From positions 26,970,001 to 27,034,000 of the forward strand of contig OZ316893.1 in assembly GCA_973895155.1 (NCBI GenBank): a stretch of 64,000 nucleotides of DNA, in the 5' to 3' direction. Both the position numbers and the translations under genes were made by a program. Positions within the stretch are counted from its first letter, which is position 1; each line of letters starts with the position of its first letter. The DNA comes from Marsupella aquatica (taxonomy: Eukaryota; Marchantiophyta). The notes beneath the pieces were generated by a model. That model worked only from the letters and a program-made list of their open reading frames with translations. It searched no databases and was not told where the DNA came from. Shown here one piece after another: positions 25,061 to 36,422 of the stretch.

Positions 25061-25327
25061 GATGAATCTAGACGTGACAATTCTGGATCTAAAAATGGAT
25101 TGGAGTAGACTGGTTACACTAATACAAGTAGGGATTTTGTTGATTGTCTTTCATTCTATTATGATTTTAATTGTATTAATAACCTGGTTTTCAGTTGATC
25201 ATACTTTAATAAAATTTCAATTTCAATTCACAATCATTTTTTATTTTTTATGTCCTTGCAAATACATCTCACCATTGGATTTTTTTGTACTTCTCATAAG
25301 TTACACACATTAATTCAGTGTTCATCA

Positions 25328-25399
25328 CACTCTATTTGGGCATCACCAGAAATAATCTCACTTACTTGAATAACCCTTACTTGACGCCCAAATAGAGTG
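25328..25399. repeat. Short perfect inverted repeat
   Basis: CACTCTATTTGGGC at 25328-25341 and its exact complement GCCCAAATAGAGTG at 25386-25399 are separated by 44 bases; similarity extends about three bases further inward with one mismatch. It lies about 280 bases after the transposase tail. It could be a small hairpin element or a remnant end of the transposon. Confidence 0.8.
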
Positions 25400-25559
25400 A
25401 CTATATAAGAAGACATATATAGACTATATCTTATATAGACTTATATATATCTTGTGTGTGAGAACCTAAACCCTAAACTAACTTCTTATATAGTTTCACA
25501 CACATTAATTATGGTGACATCCTTCAAAAAGCTTTGTTCCTAAATATAGGTAATCAGTG

Positions 25560-25980
25560 GTTTGTTTCTTCCCTTAGCCAGTTTCATACCTAGCCACAAT
25601 GCCATTAACCAGAATCTGATGGCTTAATCTAGAGAGATCTGATGGTCACAATTCAATTTAGGAAACTAGATAAATAGTACTAGCATCTTCTTCTCATACA
25701 TAGTGACATTAGCAGGCGTTTTTTCAGTGGCAAAAATTTGCCAAATTCCACCCTCCCCAAAAAGCTTTGGCCATTTTTGGCAAAACTTTGCTAGTATTTT
25801 TCTGTCTCATTAGCCAATGTTTCACCTAATCACACGTCCCATTAGCCAGAATCTAACGGTCATCCTTAAATCTAGGGAGATCTGACGGTCAGGAAAATAA
25901 TCATACAAGGAATATTTTGAGCATCTTTTCCTTGACACACTGGACATTGGCCACTCTGGCGAAAAAATGAAAACCTAAAA
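25560..25980 (+). repeat. Two head-to-tail arms of the foldback family
   Basis: At 25560-25690 and 25700-25980 the same arm occurs twice in direct orientation, each with CATTA.CCAGAATCTGATGG or CCAGAATCTAACGG followed by AGATCTGA.GGTCA. The second copy is the longest arm seen and continues through GACACACTGGACATTGGCCA to an AAAAAATACACCC end. Confidence 0.65.
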
Positions 25981-28900
25981 AATACACCCTAGCCAAAAAG
26001 AGAAAAACCTTATAAATTGCCCACGAACTCTGTCTTTTCCAGTTTTTCAGTTCTAACGGTGCACTGCTCATGGTAGGTTGGAACGGGCTACAATACCGGC
26101 ACGAGATGTCACCGTGGTCCAAACCGACCAAATGGTCAAATTGCACTTCCTTCTCCCTGGCTTCAATTTGGTCAAACAACACGGTTTTCTGCTGCGGCTG
26201 TCCTTTGTATCCTTTGTACCCCAGTTAGGACTCACCATGGGTACAAAGAAGCAAAAGCACAGCAATAATAATAAATCACATGTCACCCAGATTGAGATGA
26301 TGCAGCTTGAAAAGCCGTGAACAGAAGAAACCATAAACGGTAAGCCCCCATTGGATTGGACCACGAGTTGCAATCTACTGCAGTTGACCATGTGTAGAGC
26401 CTCCTGTTCCAGATAAGATAGTTGGGTGCATGTTGTCATTAACATGATTATTGCGTGACAGAAATTTTTCTTGGAGGATAAAGTTTGGGTGCGAATTTTG
26501 CAATTAATAAACGTTTTCACTGAAGTCTGGCATGATGGGCGAGTGACTTGCAACTCTGTCTAAACCTGAAGGCGGAGTGCAGTTTTTGCAGGGGGTGAGA
26601 CTACAGAAGCTCATCTTAGTAGCTGGGAGCTCAATCACAAAATGTAAATCACCTTCACTTCTGCTGAATGTGCGCTTAGGAGGGTTGTTGCGCAGTCCAA
26701 GTGTGCCACATCAGTTTGTGGAGGTACACTAAGAGCCTCTTTCTATAACCTCAGGTCCACTTCTCAGCCTCAACTCTTCTTCATATCTCGGAAAAAGGGA
26801 AAAGTGAACCTCAGCCATATCCAAAAGTTAGGGGCTCGGTTAGGGGTAATTCCAAACTAATATGGGTCTGGAGTTCCTTAAAGTGAACCTTTTCTATCTA
26901 AAAGCGCAAGCTGTCATAATTTTTCAAAAAAGGGGCCAAACAAAGTACAATGTAGAAAAAGCAAAAGATGTCCAAAGCAGACAAAAAGCATTTGAACTCA
27001 AAAGAAGTGGACAAATAGAAAAATCTGAAACTTAAAATGAGGAAAAGAAAAAGCTCTACCACTCCAATACTGTGATGAACTAATGGTCCACATCCAATGT
27101 AGTAACTAAATTTGAGTGAGCTAATAGTTCAGCAACTAAGTTAGCTAGTGGGACATGGATGTACTCTAAGGAGCAAGCCTCTTCTGAAGCACACAATTAG
27201 ACAATAGAGATAGCATTTGGAGAAAACATTTGGGATGGGCTGATAGAGACCCTAAGCTTTGCTTTGTGACCTTAGATGTTATTGAATGTTTGAAAGACGT
27301 GATCAGCACTTCAAGCCTTCATGAGGTGGGAAGTCATTGACCTTGGCAAGATCTGGGTATGCCTCAGAATTTCATTTGGGGGTTCTAAGGCAAGGTTGGG
27401 GCAACATTCCCACCTTGCCGAATTGTATTGTTCACCCAAGGTTTTAATAATTTCCCCAGAACTGTGTTTTTTACAAATGTAACCTGTCCTTAACCCACAC
27501 CTCAGCCAATTTGACTATAATTTTTGGGAAAAGTTTAATAATTTGCACTGATGTGGGGGGACAATTTGATTATAAATAGTTATGGTTCCTGCATCTGTTT
27601 GCAAGTAAAATCTTGTCTAATGTCAAATACCTGTCACCTCGAGAGGAATCTCCTATGAGTGGTGGTTAGCCCCGCCTCGGCATCAGGGGCATTGTTTGGG
27701 TGGTTGGACAAAGTTTCATATGGGAATCTCTCTAAAGCTTCCAATCTATATGCTATTAGCAAAGCAATTATTACTATTTCTGTTAGCTTTCTTGACTAGT
27801 GTTACTTCAAAGACAAGGCAAGGCTAAAAAGGGGGCCATTGCCTTTTCTCCTTAAGATGTGTTATTGTGTGAGTTTATGCATGTTGACTAGTTCTAAAAA
27901 CGTAAGAGTGTTCCATTTGCCGACTTGCTGGCTTGCTTGCCTCCTCTCCTTGCTACATGTACTGGCTACAGTTCCTTGGTCTCGTTTTTATCACAACATG
28001 AACAACAAACCAGATCTTAGTTAACTGTAACATCCCCTCCTCCAATCCAAAAAGAAAAAACATGTCATTGGAGTACCTTTCCAATGTAGATTTCCTGATG
28101 TGAATCCTCCATTTCTTGGTATCTTGGAACATACATTGTATTGCACATGCTTAAGCTAGTTGTTTTTTGACGAACATCAATCTAATAACGCAGGAATAAG
28201 AGCTAGGGAGAAGACCCTACCTTCTAGTGCAACCTCTAGACCATGACTGTGGGGGCTGTGGGGGCACAGGTAATGTTGGGGGTGGGGTGAAAACACTGAT
28301 CGGAAATGTTCAGGACTTTGGGAGATGGTACTCCCCATCTTCTTATGCGCAAAGTTTTCAGGGTAGTACTCAATAATGTGCATGGAGGGACAGTTCTGAC
28401 ATGGTGGGTTATGTCCTGTTGCTCCAAATGCTTCTTTTATTAGCAGCTAACAAAGAATACCTAACCCATATAACAGAACTTGCATTATCATCCTGTGATA
28501 TCTCTGTATTTGTGTTTTTGTTGTTTCCAATTTAATTTAATGTGTTTAAGACTTGACCTAGATAGTATAGGATGATAGACGATTGTTTAAAACTCCATCC
28601 CATGAGCTATGAGCGTTTCCATGTACCCCATGTGTGTTATAGCATGTCAGGAAGCTAATTATTTAAAACTCTCTAGAAGGCTACTGGATTCATTAGCTTT
28701 TGGAGAGAATTTTACGTTATCGACGGTGGACTCTGGAGAATTCCAGTGCTTTTTATTCTCTGTGTACTTGTACTTAAACTGCCAAAGGAGGAAAAACTAG
28801 TCACTTTGCCCCCCACTACTTCACTTTGTTAATAATATTATTGACTAAGTAAAATAATTTGGATCCACCAGGTTTTGAAAATGGACAGTGGCGGTTAAAA

Positions 28901-31400
28901 ATATCCTAATGTGGTGGTTTCAAGAGATCACACCTGGCTCTCCATTATCAAAGTTGGTGATTCCTAAAGACTACGTGGATGAAGGCATGAGACTCTAATG
29001 TAATCCAGGTGCTTTGACTCTCTTGTTGTTTTACTTAAAACATCCTCATGTGGTGGGGCCAAGAGGTCACATCTGGCTGAGAAAGAGTCAAGTTGGTGGG
29101 TCCTCAAGACCATGTGGATGAAGGTGTAATGAATCATACTACTTAGTAAACTTACACAGAAAGACTTCCACCAAACTCTAGAAAACATGCACACATACAT
29201 AGAGGCTTACAACAATAGTAGGTGAACTTGTGATGACAAAATTCCAATCCCACCTTCATGCGCCAAGACAGAAATGGGCACGAAGCACATTGAGGCCCAC
29301 ACATGATACAAACCTGTCTTTGGAAAGCTCAACTCCAAAGAATCAGCCTTTCAAGCCTCCCCTAAGGTCCTCTCATAATCCAAAAGACTAATGAGAAGAG
29401 AGATATCACATGCACACCTAAGGGAGGTGACCTTCACACACAAGCCACCACAAGCAATATCGGCCATCACCGAATCTACTTGGTCACAATATGCTGAATA
29501 ATAGGGTTTTGAGCAATGAGGTTTCAAATAGGTTCTGGAGCCAATTAATTCCTATAATACAAGGTCCTGACTATTTTAGCAGTGGTTGTCAAATGTTTTT
29601 TGGAAGGAACCAAAGCAAGGAGAAAACACAAAGAACTGGGAAAAGGAAAAGAGGAAACAGTTTTACACATTGACATCTTTGTATAAGAGCATCTTATGCA
29701 TTGACATCTTTCATGCCATATCATCTTTGGTGCAAAGCACAGGTAATGAGATAATTTCTACAATACAATTGCATAAAATAAGTTATGGGGCCATTTTAGG
29801 GGCCTCATCACCTTCGTTGCAAATGACCACACAAGACAGGTCACCACATTAAAGCATTTTCGGGCCCCATCACTTTCGGGCCAATGACCTGCTAAGACAG
29901 GTCACCCCATTAAAGCCACGGTATGACCTGGAAAATGTTTACCATATTAATTGGCATATCATGCTTCCCATGATTGCTGATCTGCCTCTTCTAATGGAAG
30001 CACCCTTATAGCCAAGAAGAGAATAGCCTGGAAGTGTTCAAGACTGTTGCATGTAATGATGAGCAGGTGTTCTCCACTTGGGGTGACAGCAGAGTAATGT
30101 TAAAGATTTTCCCTTTTCAGCTCCCTTTTCAGCTCGGGTGGTGAAGGTCTCCTCGTGTGTGAGGGAGAAGATGCTAACTAGATTAAAACCATGTAGATAA
30201 CTGGCTAGTCGAAGACAAAAACCTGGTTAACTTAGTGAGGTTGAATTTGGCAAGTTTTGCAGCTCAAAAAACACTGGGTGAGAGTTCAACAAGAGTAAGA
30301 TGGGTGTGCAAGAGAGGCTTTGAACTTGAGACCTCCCAATCCATAACGCTGGGTAGTACACCAATTTTAAGCACATCAATAGGGGTCTTGAGCAGGGCAG
30401 CGCAATCGGACAGCACATGGAGCAAGTCCCAATAAAGCTCGTGAACCCATGAATGCTTGTCTATTACTTGAGCCAGACCTATCGTTGATTTTTGGATGTC
30501 AGATTATCCCAAAGCTCGTAAATGAGCATAGGTGGGACCCCTATCCTCAACTGTCCACTACTCAAGGTTTCATTGAGTCTGGAAGCTGCGTGAACAGATC
30601 TCTTGCACATTTAAGTAAGGGGGGCTTTACAAGATGGTGGGGGCTGTTCAGTTTCTCTCCATTGATAGCAAAGATGATGGCCATTTACTTCCATAAAAGT
30701 TAAAATGCCCGAGCCAAAATGTGTCAGGTTTGGAAGTAATTAATGTAATTCCCTGAAGATAAGTGACCGTTTGCTCCAAGTTTTTAGACCACCTCAAGAG
30801 TAGGTCTAAGTTTTTGACAAAAAAGCTTGCACACCTCAGGAAAAAAAGGGACTCACAAGGGGCCCACTGACAGATGACTATGTTCTGTAATGCTTTTGGT
30901 TCATTGTGCCCCCAAGTTCATGTAAAGTGAAGTGTGGCCAGTTCCCACATATGAATGGCTAGGATTGCATCTTTCACCTAGAAAAAAATTGAATTGCTGC
31001 CCCCAAGTTCTTGTAAAGCCACCCTAAGCATAGTGCATTAGAACTGGCTGCAAATAGACAGAATCTGGGGTTCAAGCCTGTCATTAACAAAATGTTAGGA
31101 ATTCCCCTCCCAAAGGTGGAGTACACTGACCCCCAGGGTGTATGTTTCAGGAAGATCCAAATGCATGGAATTAAGTTAGGGAAGTGCATTCGTACATGCT
31201 GTAGTGCATTATAAGTGAGCGATGGACACTCAACCTACAATTGACTGAGCGCTTTGGAACATCAAGATTAACCTCAGGGCTTGAAGTTGGGTGGTCAGCT
31301 AGGGCCGTTGTCCACTCTACTACGTTGGTGTAAGTCCAGGACGACACGCTGCCCAATCAACCTAGAAGCAAGCCTCACACAAGACACGCAACACAACAAA
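25981..31400. other. Repeat-rich non-coding region
   Basis: No gene is recognised over 5.4 kb. Content includes the retroelement-like 26930-27200 (words shared with 18010-18365), a TATA-like ATTATAAATAG at 27570, a duplicated unit CC.AGAGGTCACA.CTGGCT...GTGGATGAAGG (28910-28990 and 29045-29130), and a duplicated AAGACAGGTCACC.CATTAAAGC (29800-29925). The 26068-26553 minus-strand frame (161 aa) has no family features. Confidence 0.35.
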
Positions 31401-31491
31401 CACAACAACAGAAGTTGGCTGTTGGGATTTGAACCATGGTATGGGAGAGCAGACTCTCACGAGCTTCCACTAAGCCATTAGTAAAACTTAT
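31400..31491 (-). mobile_element. tRNA-derived SINE-like unit
   Basis: Read on the minus strand, TGGCTTAGTGGAAG (31464-31477) fits the RNA polymerase III A box, and GGTTCAAATCCC (31424-31435) fits the B box about 30 bases on. A TTG-rich tail (31381-31415) follows, as in plant SINEs. The acceptor stem of a real tRNA cannot be folded, so a SINE promoter is the better reading. Confidence 0.5.
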
Positions 31492-31604
31492 CTTTGTTGT
31501 ATCTTCTCTAAGCCTACATTTTTGGGTCCCTCGTACACTTTGCCTTGCCGAGACTATCATATGATAGCCATTGCTAATAAGTGATTTTCCTGGGGTCCAG
31601 AACA

Positions 31605-31850
31605 GCCTTTTCTGTGGCAAAAATTAGTCAAATTGACTAGTATTTTTCTGTCTCATGAGCCAGTGTCCCTAATCACAAGCTCCATTAGCCAGAATCTAAG
31701 GGTCATCCTTAAACCTAAGGAGATCTGAAGATTAGGAAAATAATCAGATAAAAAATATTTTGAGCATCTTCTCCTTCACACACTGGACATTGACCACTCT
31801 ACAGAAAGAAGTAAACTGGTTAAAAATACAATGGTCAAGAAAAGTAAGGG
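31605..31850 (+). repeat. Foldback-family arm
   Basis: Contains GTGGCAAAAATTAGTCAAATT, CATTAGCCAGAATCTAAGGG, AGATCTGA and CACACACTGGACATTGACCA in the family order. An internal deletion has removed the CCACCTCCCC part. Confidence 0.65.
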
Positions 31851-32725
31851 TGGCTATACAGAAAGTTGGGCCCTTCGATTCTTTATATTTTTTCTTTCAC
31901 GACAATATATTTGGACCTCAAAATGAGTGAAAAAGGATGTAGTTGACTTTAACATAATTGGATGGCCCATTCGAGTATGGTGTGGTTTGAATACTAAATG
32001 ACAAGTGGTGGTCCCAAATAATTTGAATACTACATGACAAGTGGTGGACCCAAATAAATGATATGAATTGTTCATTTTGTCTCGAATTCAAGACCATCTC
32101 CAAAGGTGATCCAAACATTTCCAAAAGTTTATTCCTTTATTTAAAGGTTTGCATTTATTGAATTTTATTTTACAAATTATGAAGTCTATCTTTATTTATA
32201 ACAAGATGTGGCCCTGCAATTGGCCATGGTTATCAAAAGTGCCTCCACTTCGCGTAAAGTCACCCGAGGGTAATTACAGTACTATTCAGTGGCTTTGAAG
32301 CAAGCAATCAAGAACTCAATTGGTCCAACAAGCAAGGAAGGAAGCGTGAGTGTCAATCCTGCCGAGGTCTTATCCGATGCAAATAATAATCATTCCGGTC
32401 AAGTTATAGAAGTGCGTGCTAGCCTTTTGTTTTGTTTTGGCCTGGGGTAAAGTTATCCTTGTCAAGATTTTAAAGAAGAGGAAGGACTAGTGGCTCGCCT
32501 GCCTACTCACCGTCTGACGGCCTGCCTCGACCCAGTCGACGACCGGCTGCCGCCCGTGTCCGCTTGCATGCCGTCTGTCCGACCCCTGCAGAAACGAAGA
32601 AAAGCGTGAGAGCCGATGACCGGCTCGCTCGGTGGGCTACCGACCTACAAGGAGCGAAGGACTGACACGACAGTAGTAGAGTAAAATACTTGATATTCCC
32701 GAAGCAGGCCGAACGTATTCTTTAA
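31851..32725. other. Non-coding spacer
   Basis: No gene. A short tandem unit, GAATACTA.ATGACAAGTGGTGG, occurs twice (31988-32050). TTTGTCTCGAATTC plus CTCCAAAGGTGATCCAAACATT at 32075-32120 has a related copy at 62615-62660. From 32460 the composition becomes more gene-like. Confidence 0.4.
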
Positions 32726-32729
32726 GTGC

Positions 32730-32890
32730 GAAAATTCGTCAGTCTCACCCCCACTTTAGACTGATGCTAGTTTTTGCTACAACTAGCCAGTTCTCGCCTA
32801 GATGTAGACCCTACGAAGTACAATCTGACGGTCATCAATAAATCTCAGTAAGATCTAAGTGTAATAAATCAATCCGTAAAAAATACAGTA
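32730..32890 (+). repeat. Foldback-family arm upstream of the kinase leader region
   Basis: A divergent copy: TTTAGACTGATGCTAG..., TACAATCTGACGGTCATCAA, AAATCTCAGTAAGATCTAAG and an AAAAAATACAGTAG end. It lies about 100 bases before the GC-rich leader of the Raf-like gene, as the copy at 5130-5380 does before the cyclophilin leader. Confidence 0.5.
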
Positions 32891-32899
32891 GATAAGGAG

Positions 32900-35800
32900 T
32901 ATTCGCGTTGTCTTCTATTCACCAGGGGGACATGGTGAAAAAGGGAATAAAAAAGAGACTGGGCAGGAAGCATACGACCGGACCCGTGTGTCCCGCCCTG
33001 ACCGGTGCAGAAGATCTTACCGCGGGGAATATTCCCAGCCACCTGTCTTGCCACTGCGGCCTTGTGGGAGTTGTGGGTAAGAGTGAAAGAATCAGACTGT
33101 CATCATCCAGATAATTATTCTGTCGTTGATTGGGCGGTCGTGTCGGGTCGGGTCGGGTCGGGTCGGGTCGGGTCGGTCCCGTCCACGTCCCTGTGCTTCC
33201 TGCTGTGGTCGTCTGTAGAAGATAACTGCAGTTGGCTGACGACGTCGACGACGACGACGACGACGACTCGCGATTGACTGACTACGCCGCTACTACGGTG
33301 CGCCGGTCCGACGGTAAAAGTGGCGTGAGTTTTTTTAACTGCTGCTGCTGCGTGAGCGAAGTGACGAAAGAGGAGAGGAGAGGAGAGGAGAGGAGAATTG
33401 CGGGGGCGCGTGTTGTGGTGGTTTTTCTCGTTGTCGTTGTTCATTTGGATGTCGGAAAGCTGCGTTTAGCTTAGTTGGGTGGCTTGTTGGTTTGGCGGCC
33501 TGGCCCGCCTGCGTCTGGCCTGTTTGCCGCCTTTGCGCTTTGAGCAAAGAAAGGTGCTGAAGAATTCAAGAGAGGAGGGGGGAGGAGACTTTCCTGGCTC
33601 CGGATTTTGTGGCGAGGAAGGATTGGGAGGGGAGGTAAAGTTGTGTCTGACTACTTGCCTGCTGCCTTGGTGCTTTTTCTTTGAACAGGAGGGGCGGTAG
33701 GGCCGATTGACTCAGCGAGGGCCTGATTTGGTGAGGGGAGGCGAGGTGAGGTGAGATGGTGTCGTCCAGTGATCCATAATTGCTCGATTCCGGTGGAGGG
33801 GGGGGGACACGCCGCCCGTGCTGCTTTTGCTGCTGCCTTTGACCCCTGGGAATGCGAGATGGTCTTGGTTGGCTGCTGGTGTTGGCGGTTCTTTTTTTGG
33901 ACTGCTCCTCTTCCTTCCATAGGTTCTAGCAGGAGGGAGGAATTTCTTTGGTGTATGTCGTGCGTCGTGATTGCGACACTTTCCTCGTCTCCGCTTTCGA
34001 GTCTCTTGTTCCCTCCCTCAGAGATGGCTTGCTACGTCCGGGGTCAGAGTGTCGAAAGAAAAAATAATTGTCCGAGGGACGACAGCTACCTTTTGTTCAT
34101 GCGCACGTAGCGTAGCGGAGCGGTTGAGATGGATTATCTTGTCGGGCGGCCAAGGGGAATGTGTTCGAGGGGGATGAGCAGCAGCGGAGCTCGTTTTCAT
34201 CCCCTGTGCACGGTTAACGGCGTGCGAGAAGTGGGGCGTATCAATCATGTAGCTATTGACGGGAGAATGTGGAAGCAAGACAGGTTGTGACCTGTACAAC
34301 AATGCCTGAGCAGAGAGTAGAACAGAGCCACGGAAGCGCGGATGAATCAGATGCGTGTGAGGGTCAGCATTGCTGTTGGCATGATGAGAGTCACGAGATA
34401 GGATTCGCAAAGTAGTGCGAATTTGTCAATTTTCTGGTGAAGCAGGGGATGATTAATTGATTGCTACGCTGCTGCGGCTAGCGACTCGCACCTACTCACC
34501 TCGTTCAAGATCCGGACCATGAGCTGCACAGTCTGCCCCTGACGAGCTGATGAATGGGGGAGAGGAAAGGGAATCGGTAGACAGTTGCCCTGGATGTCCG
34601 AGTTTCTTTCTAGAATCAAGGCCCGCCTTGAAACCGGCCAGCATCTCAACTCTACTTCATCCGAAGACCCAGGTCCTTTCTCCTCTTTTTTCTCTTTCCC
34701 TTTGTCCGGTCAGCAGCCCGCACCATACTATGTAGACCTGTACTATTCTTTAAAATCGAAACAATCGATTGCGCGGTTCGGTCGTTGGAAGTGCCACATC
34801 TGTTACGTACCGTTTGTATGTGGCGGCGCAGAAATGGTAGTCGAAATCCTGAAGCCCTTAAAATCAAATATGAGAATTGGGAAATTCCTTCGCTTGAAAC
34901 CTTCGTGAGCCATTGTAGATCTCTTGAGTATCGACAGATCTGCTTGCAAAAGAACTAGTAGCCAATAACGTCGCGCATAGCGTCCGAAGCTGCAGAATTA
35001 ATTTTCACCTTCTTTGGTGAAACCTTCTATCCTGCATTCTTACATTCTTCGTCCCCTTTTTGGCGTTTCCGAAGCTCCGACTCTTGGCTCTTCATCTCCG
35101 TTTCCCGTGTTCCGACTTTTGGATCTTCGTCTACTTAGGACGGGACCGTTCTTGAATCTCCTGTTGTGAAAGCTCGAGGAACAGCGCACGACGGCTTGTA
35201 TTGGAAACTCACCGTACCTGGCAGGTGGAGACTCTGCGAGCTCAGAGCACTGCGTGAATGACATCTTTGCAGTCAATTGTTCTCTTCCCGCGAGTGGCAT
35301 GGACTCGGCGGGATGAACCTATCAGCAGCAAGAATGGCCGGAACGCCCAGTAATGCGTTCCGTAGAGAATGTTGGCAGGAGGTTTACCTTCCAGGCCCAA
35401 GCCGGGAGATCCCCGGCGAAATTACCCTGGAGATTTCCTTTAACCCGATTGAGACAATCGCTGCTAGTGGATTTCTCCTCCAGAGCACTGAATCATTTCA
35501 AAAGCCCAGTGGGCATCTCAGTTTTCCTTTAACCCGATTGAGACAATCGCTGCTAGTGGATTTCTCTTCCAGAGCACTGAATCATTTCAAAAGCCCAGTG
35601 GGCATCTCAGTTGTAAATTGAGCTTCTAATTGCTTCGTCCTGTTTAAATACTAGGCATTTGGCAGAGCACATTGTCTGTTCATCACAAACCAGGAGTTTG
35701 CCACAATTCTCGCGCTTGCTCCTGGGGGACGAACATTCTCAAAGGTTGAGCCGCTTTTGCAATCTAAGTTCGGGAGGGTACCTGGTGGGCACCGTAATTT

Positions 35801-36422
35801 AGCTATGCCCTTCCCCCTGAGAAAAACATATGCCACACTATACATTATCAGAGCTGGAGAATCGAGTCAGAAACTCATCAATATTGTACCCGCTTTTTGT
35901 CTTTGACCGATGATTACAACAACACAACCTTTCCTTGACACTTTTAGCTTTATCTATATTGTTTGCGAAGAGCCGTTCTCTGGGCCAAGAACGCTCCATG
36001 CGTTGAATGGATGCGTATCAGAGCTGTCCCTGCTTCTTCACACTCAATCCCATTTTCGAAGGTGTTGAACCTAATCTATTATTTAACGTTGTTAACGGGG
36101 AGTGGTGGTATATGCTGCACATCTTTTCTTCACGACTCTCTTTTCTTAAAGCAGGGAACAAGAAGAAGAAAGACGCTCCGTACAATCAACGGTTTTTTCT
36201 TCGTGTTCTCAACGAATTCTCGTAAATGGACAAGTCTTTGGAGGTTTACCCTGCAATTCGAAAATTAATTCGTGGATGGAGCATATTGTCTGATGATATA
36301 GTACCTCTGTGGCTTAGACACGAGCCTCTTTGAACCCTAGGCTACACCTTACCGCATCAGTTTCTCTGCACAGAGGTGGGGAGAATCCGTGGATTGTGCG
36401 AACAACCTTTGACTTTAGGAAG
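32900..36422 (+). promoter_or_regulatory. Putative promoter and leader region of the Raf-like kinase gene
   Basis: No protein-coding exon can be supported here. The first kilobase is GC-rich and packed with simple repeats: (TCGGG)n at 33142-33176, (GAC)n at 33247-33268, (GGAGA)n at 33370-33396, and GAGG/GGTGAGG runs to 33760. This is typical of a plant core promoter or 5' untranslated exon. Candidate exon borders such as TTTGAACAG/GAGG (33683-33690) hint at a spliced leader. The exact transcription start is unknown. Confidence 0.35.
35434..35610 (+). repeat. 89-bp tandem duplication
   Basis: Copies at 35434 and 35523 (TTTCCTTTAACCCGATTGAG...) differ at only one or two positions. It lies in the presumed leader region of the kinase gene. 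Near identity implies a recent event. Confidence 0.95.

Noticed and set aside
26068-26553. 161-aa minus-strand open frame
   Set aside because: Low-complexity Leu/Cys runs, no family resemblance and no splice partners.
31400-31491. Functional tRNA gene
   Set aside because: A and B boxes are present, but no seven-base acceptor stem or anticodon arm could be paired; a SINE explains it better.
33232-33474. Acidic Asp-repeat protein
   Set aside because: The Asp run is a translation of the (GAC)n microsatellite in a presumed leader region.
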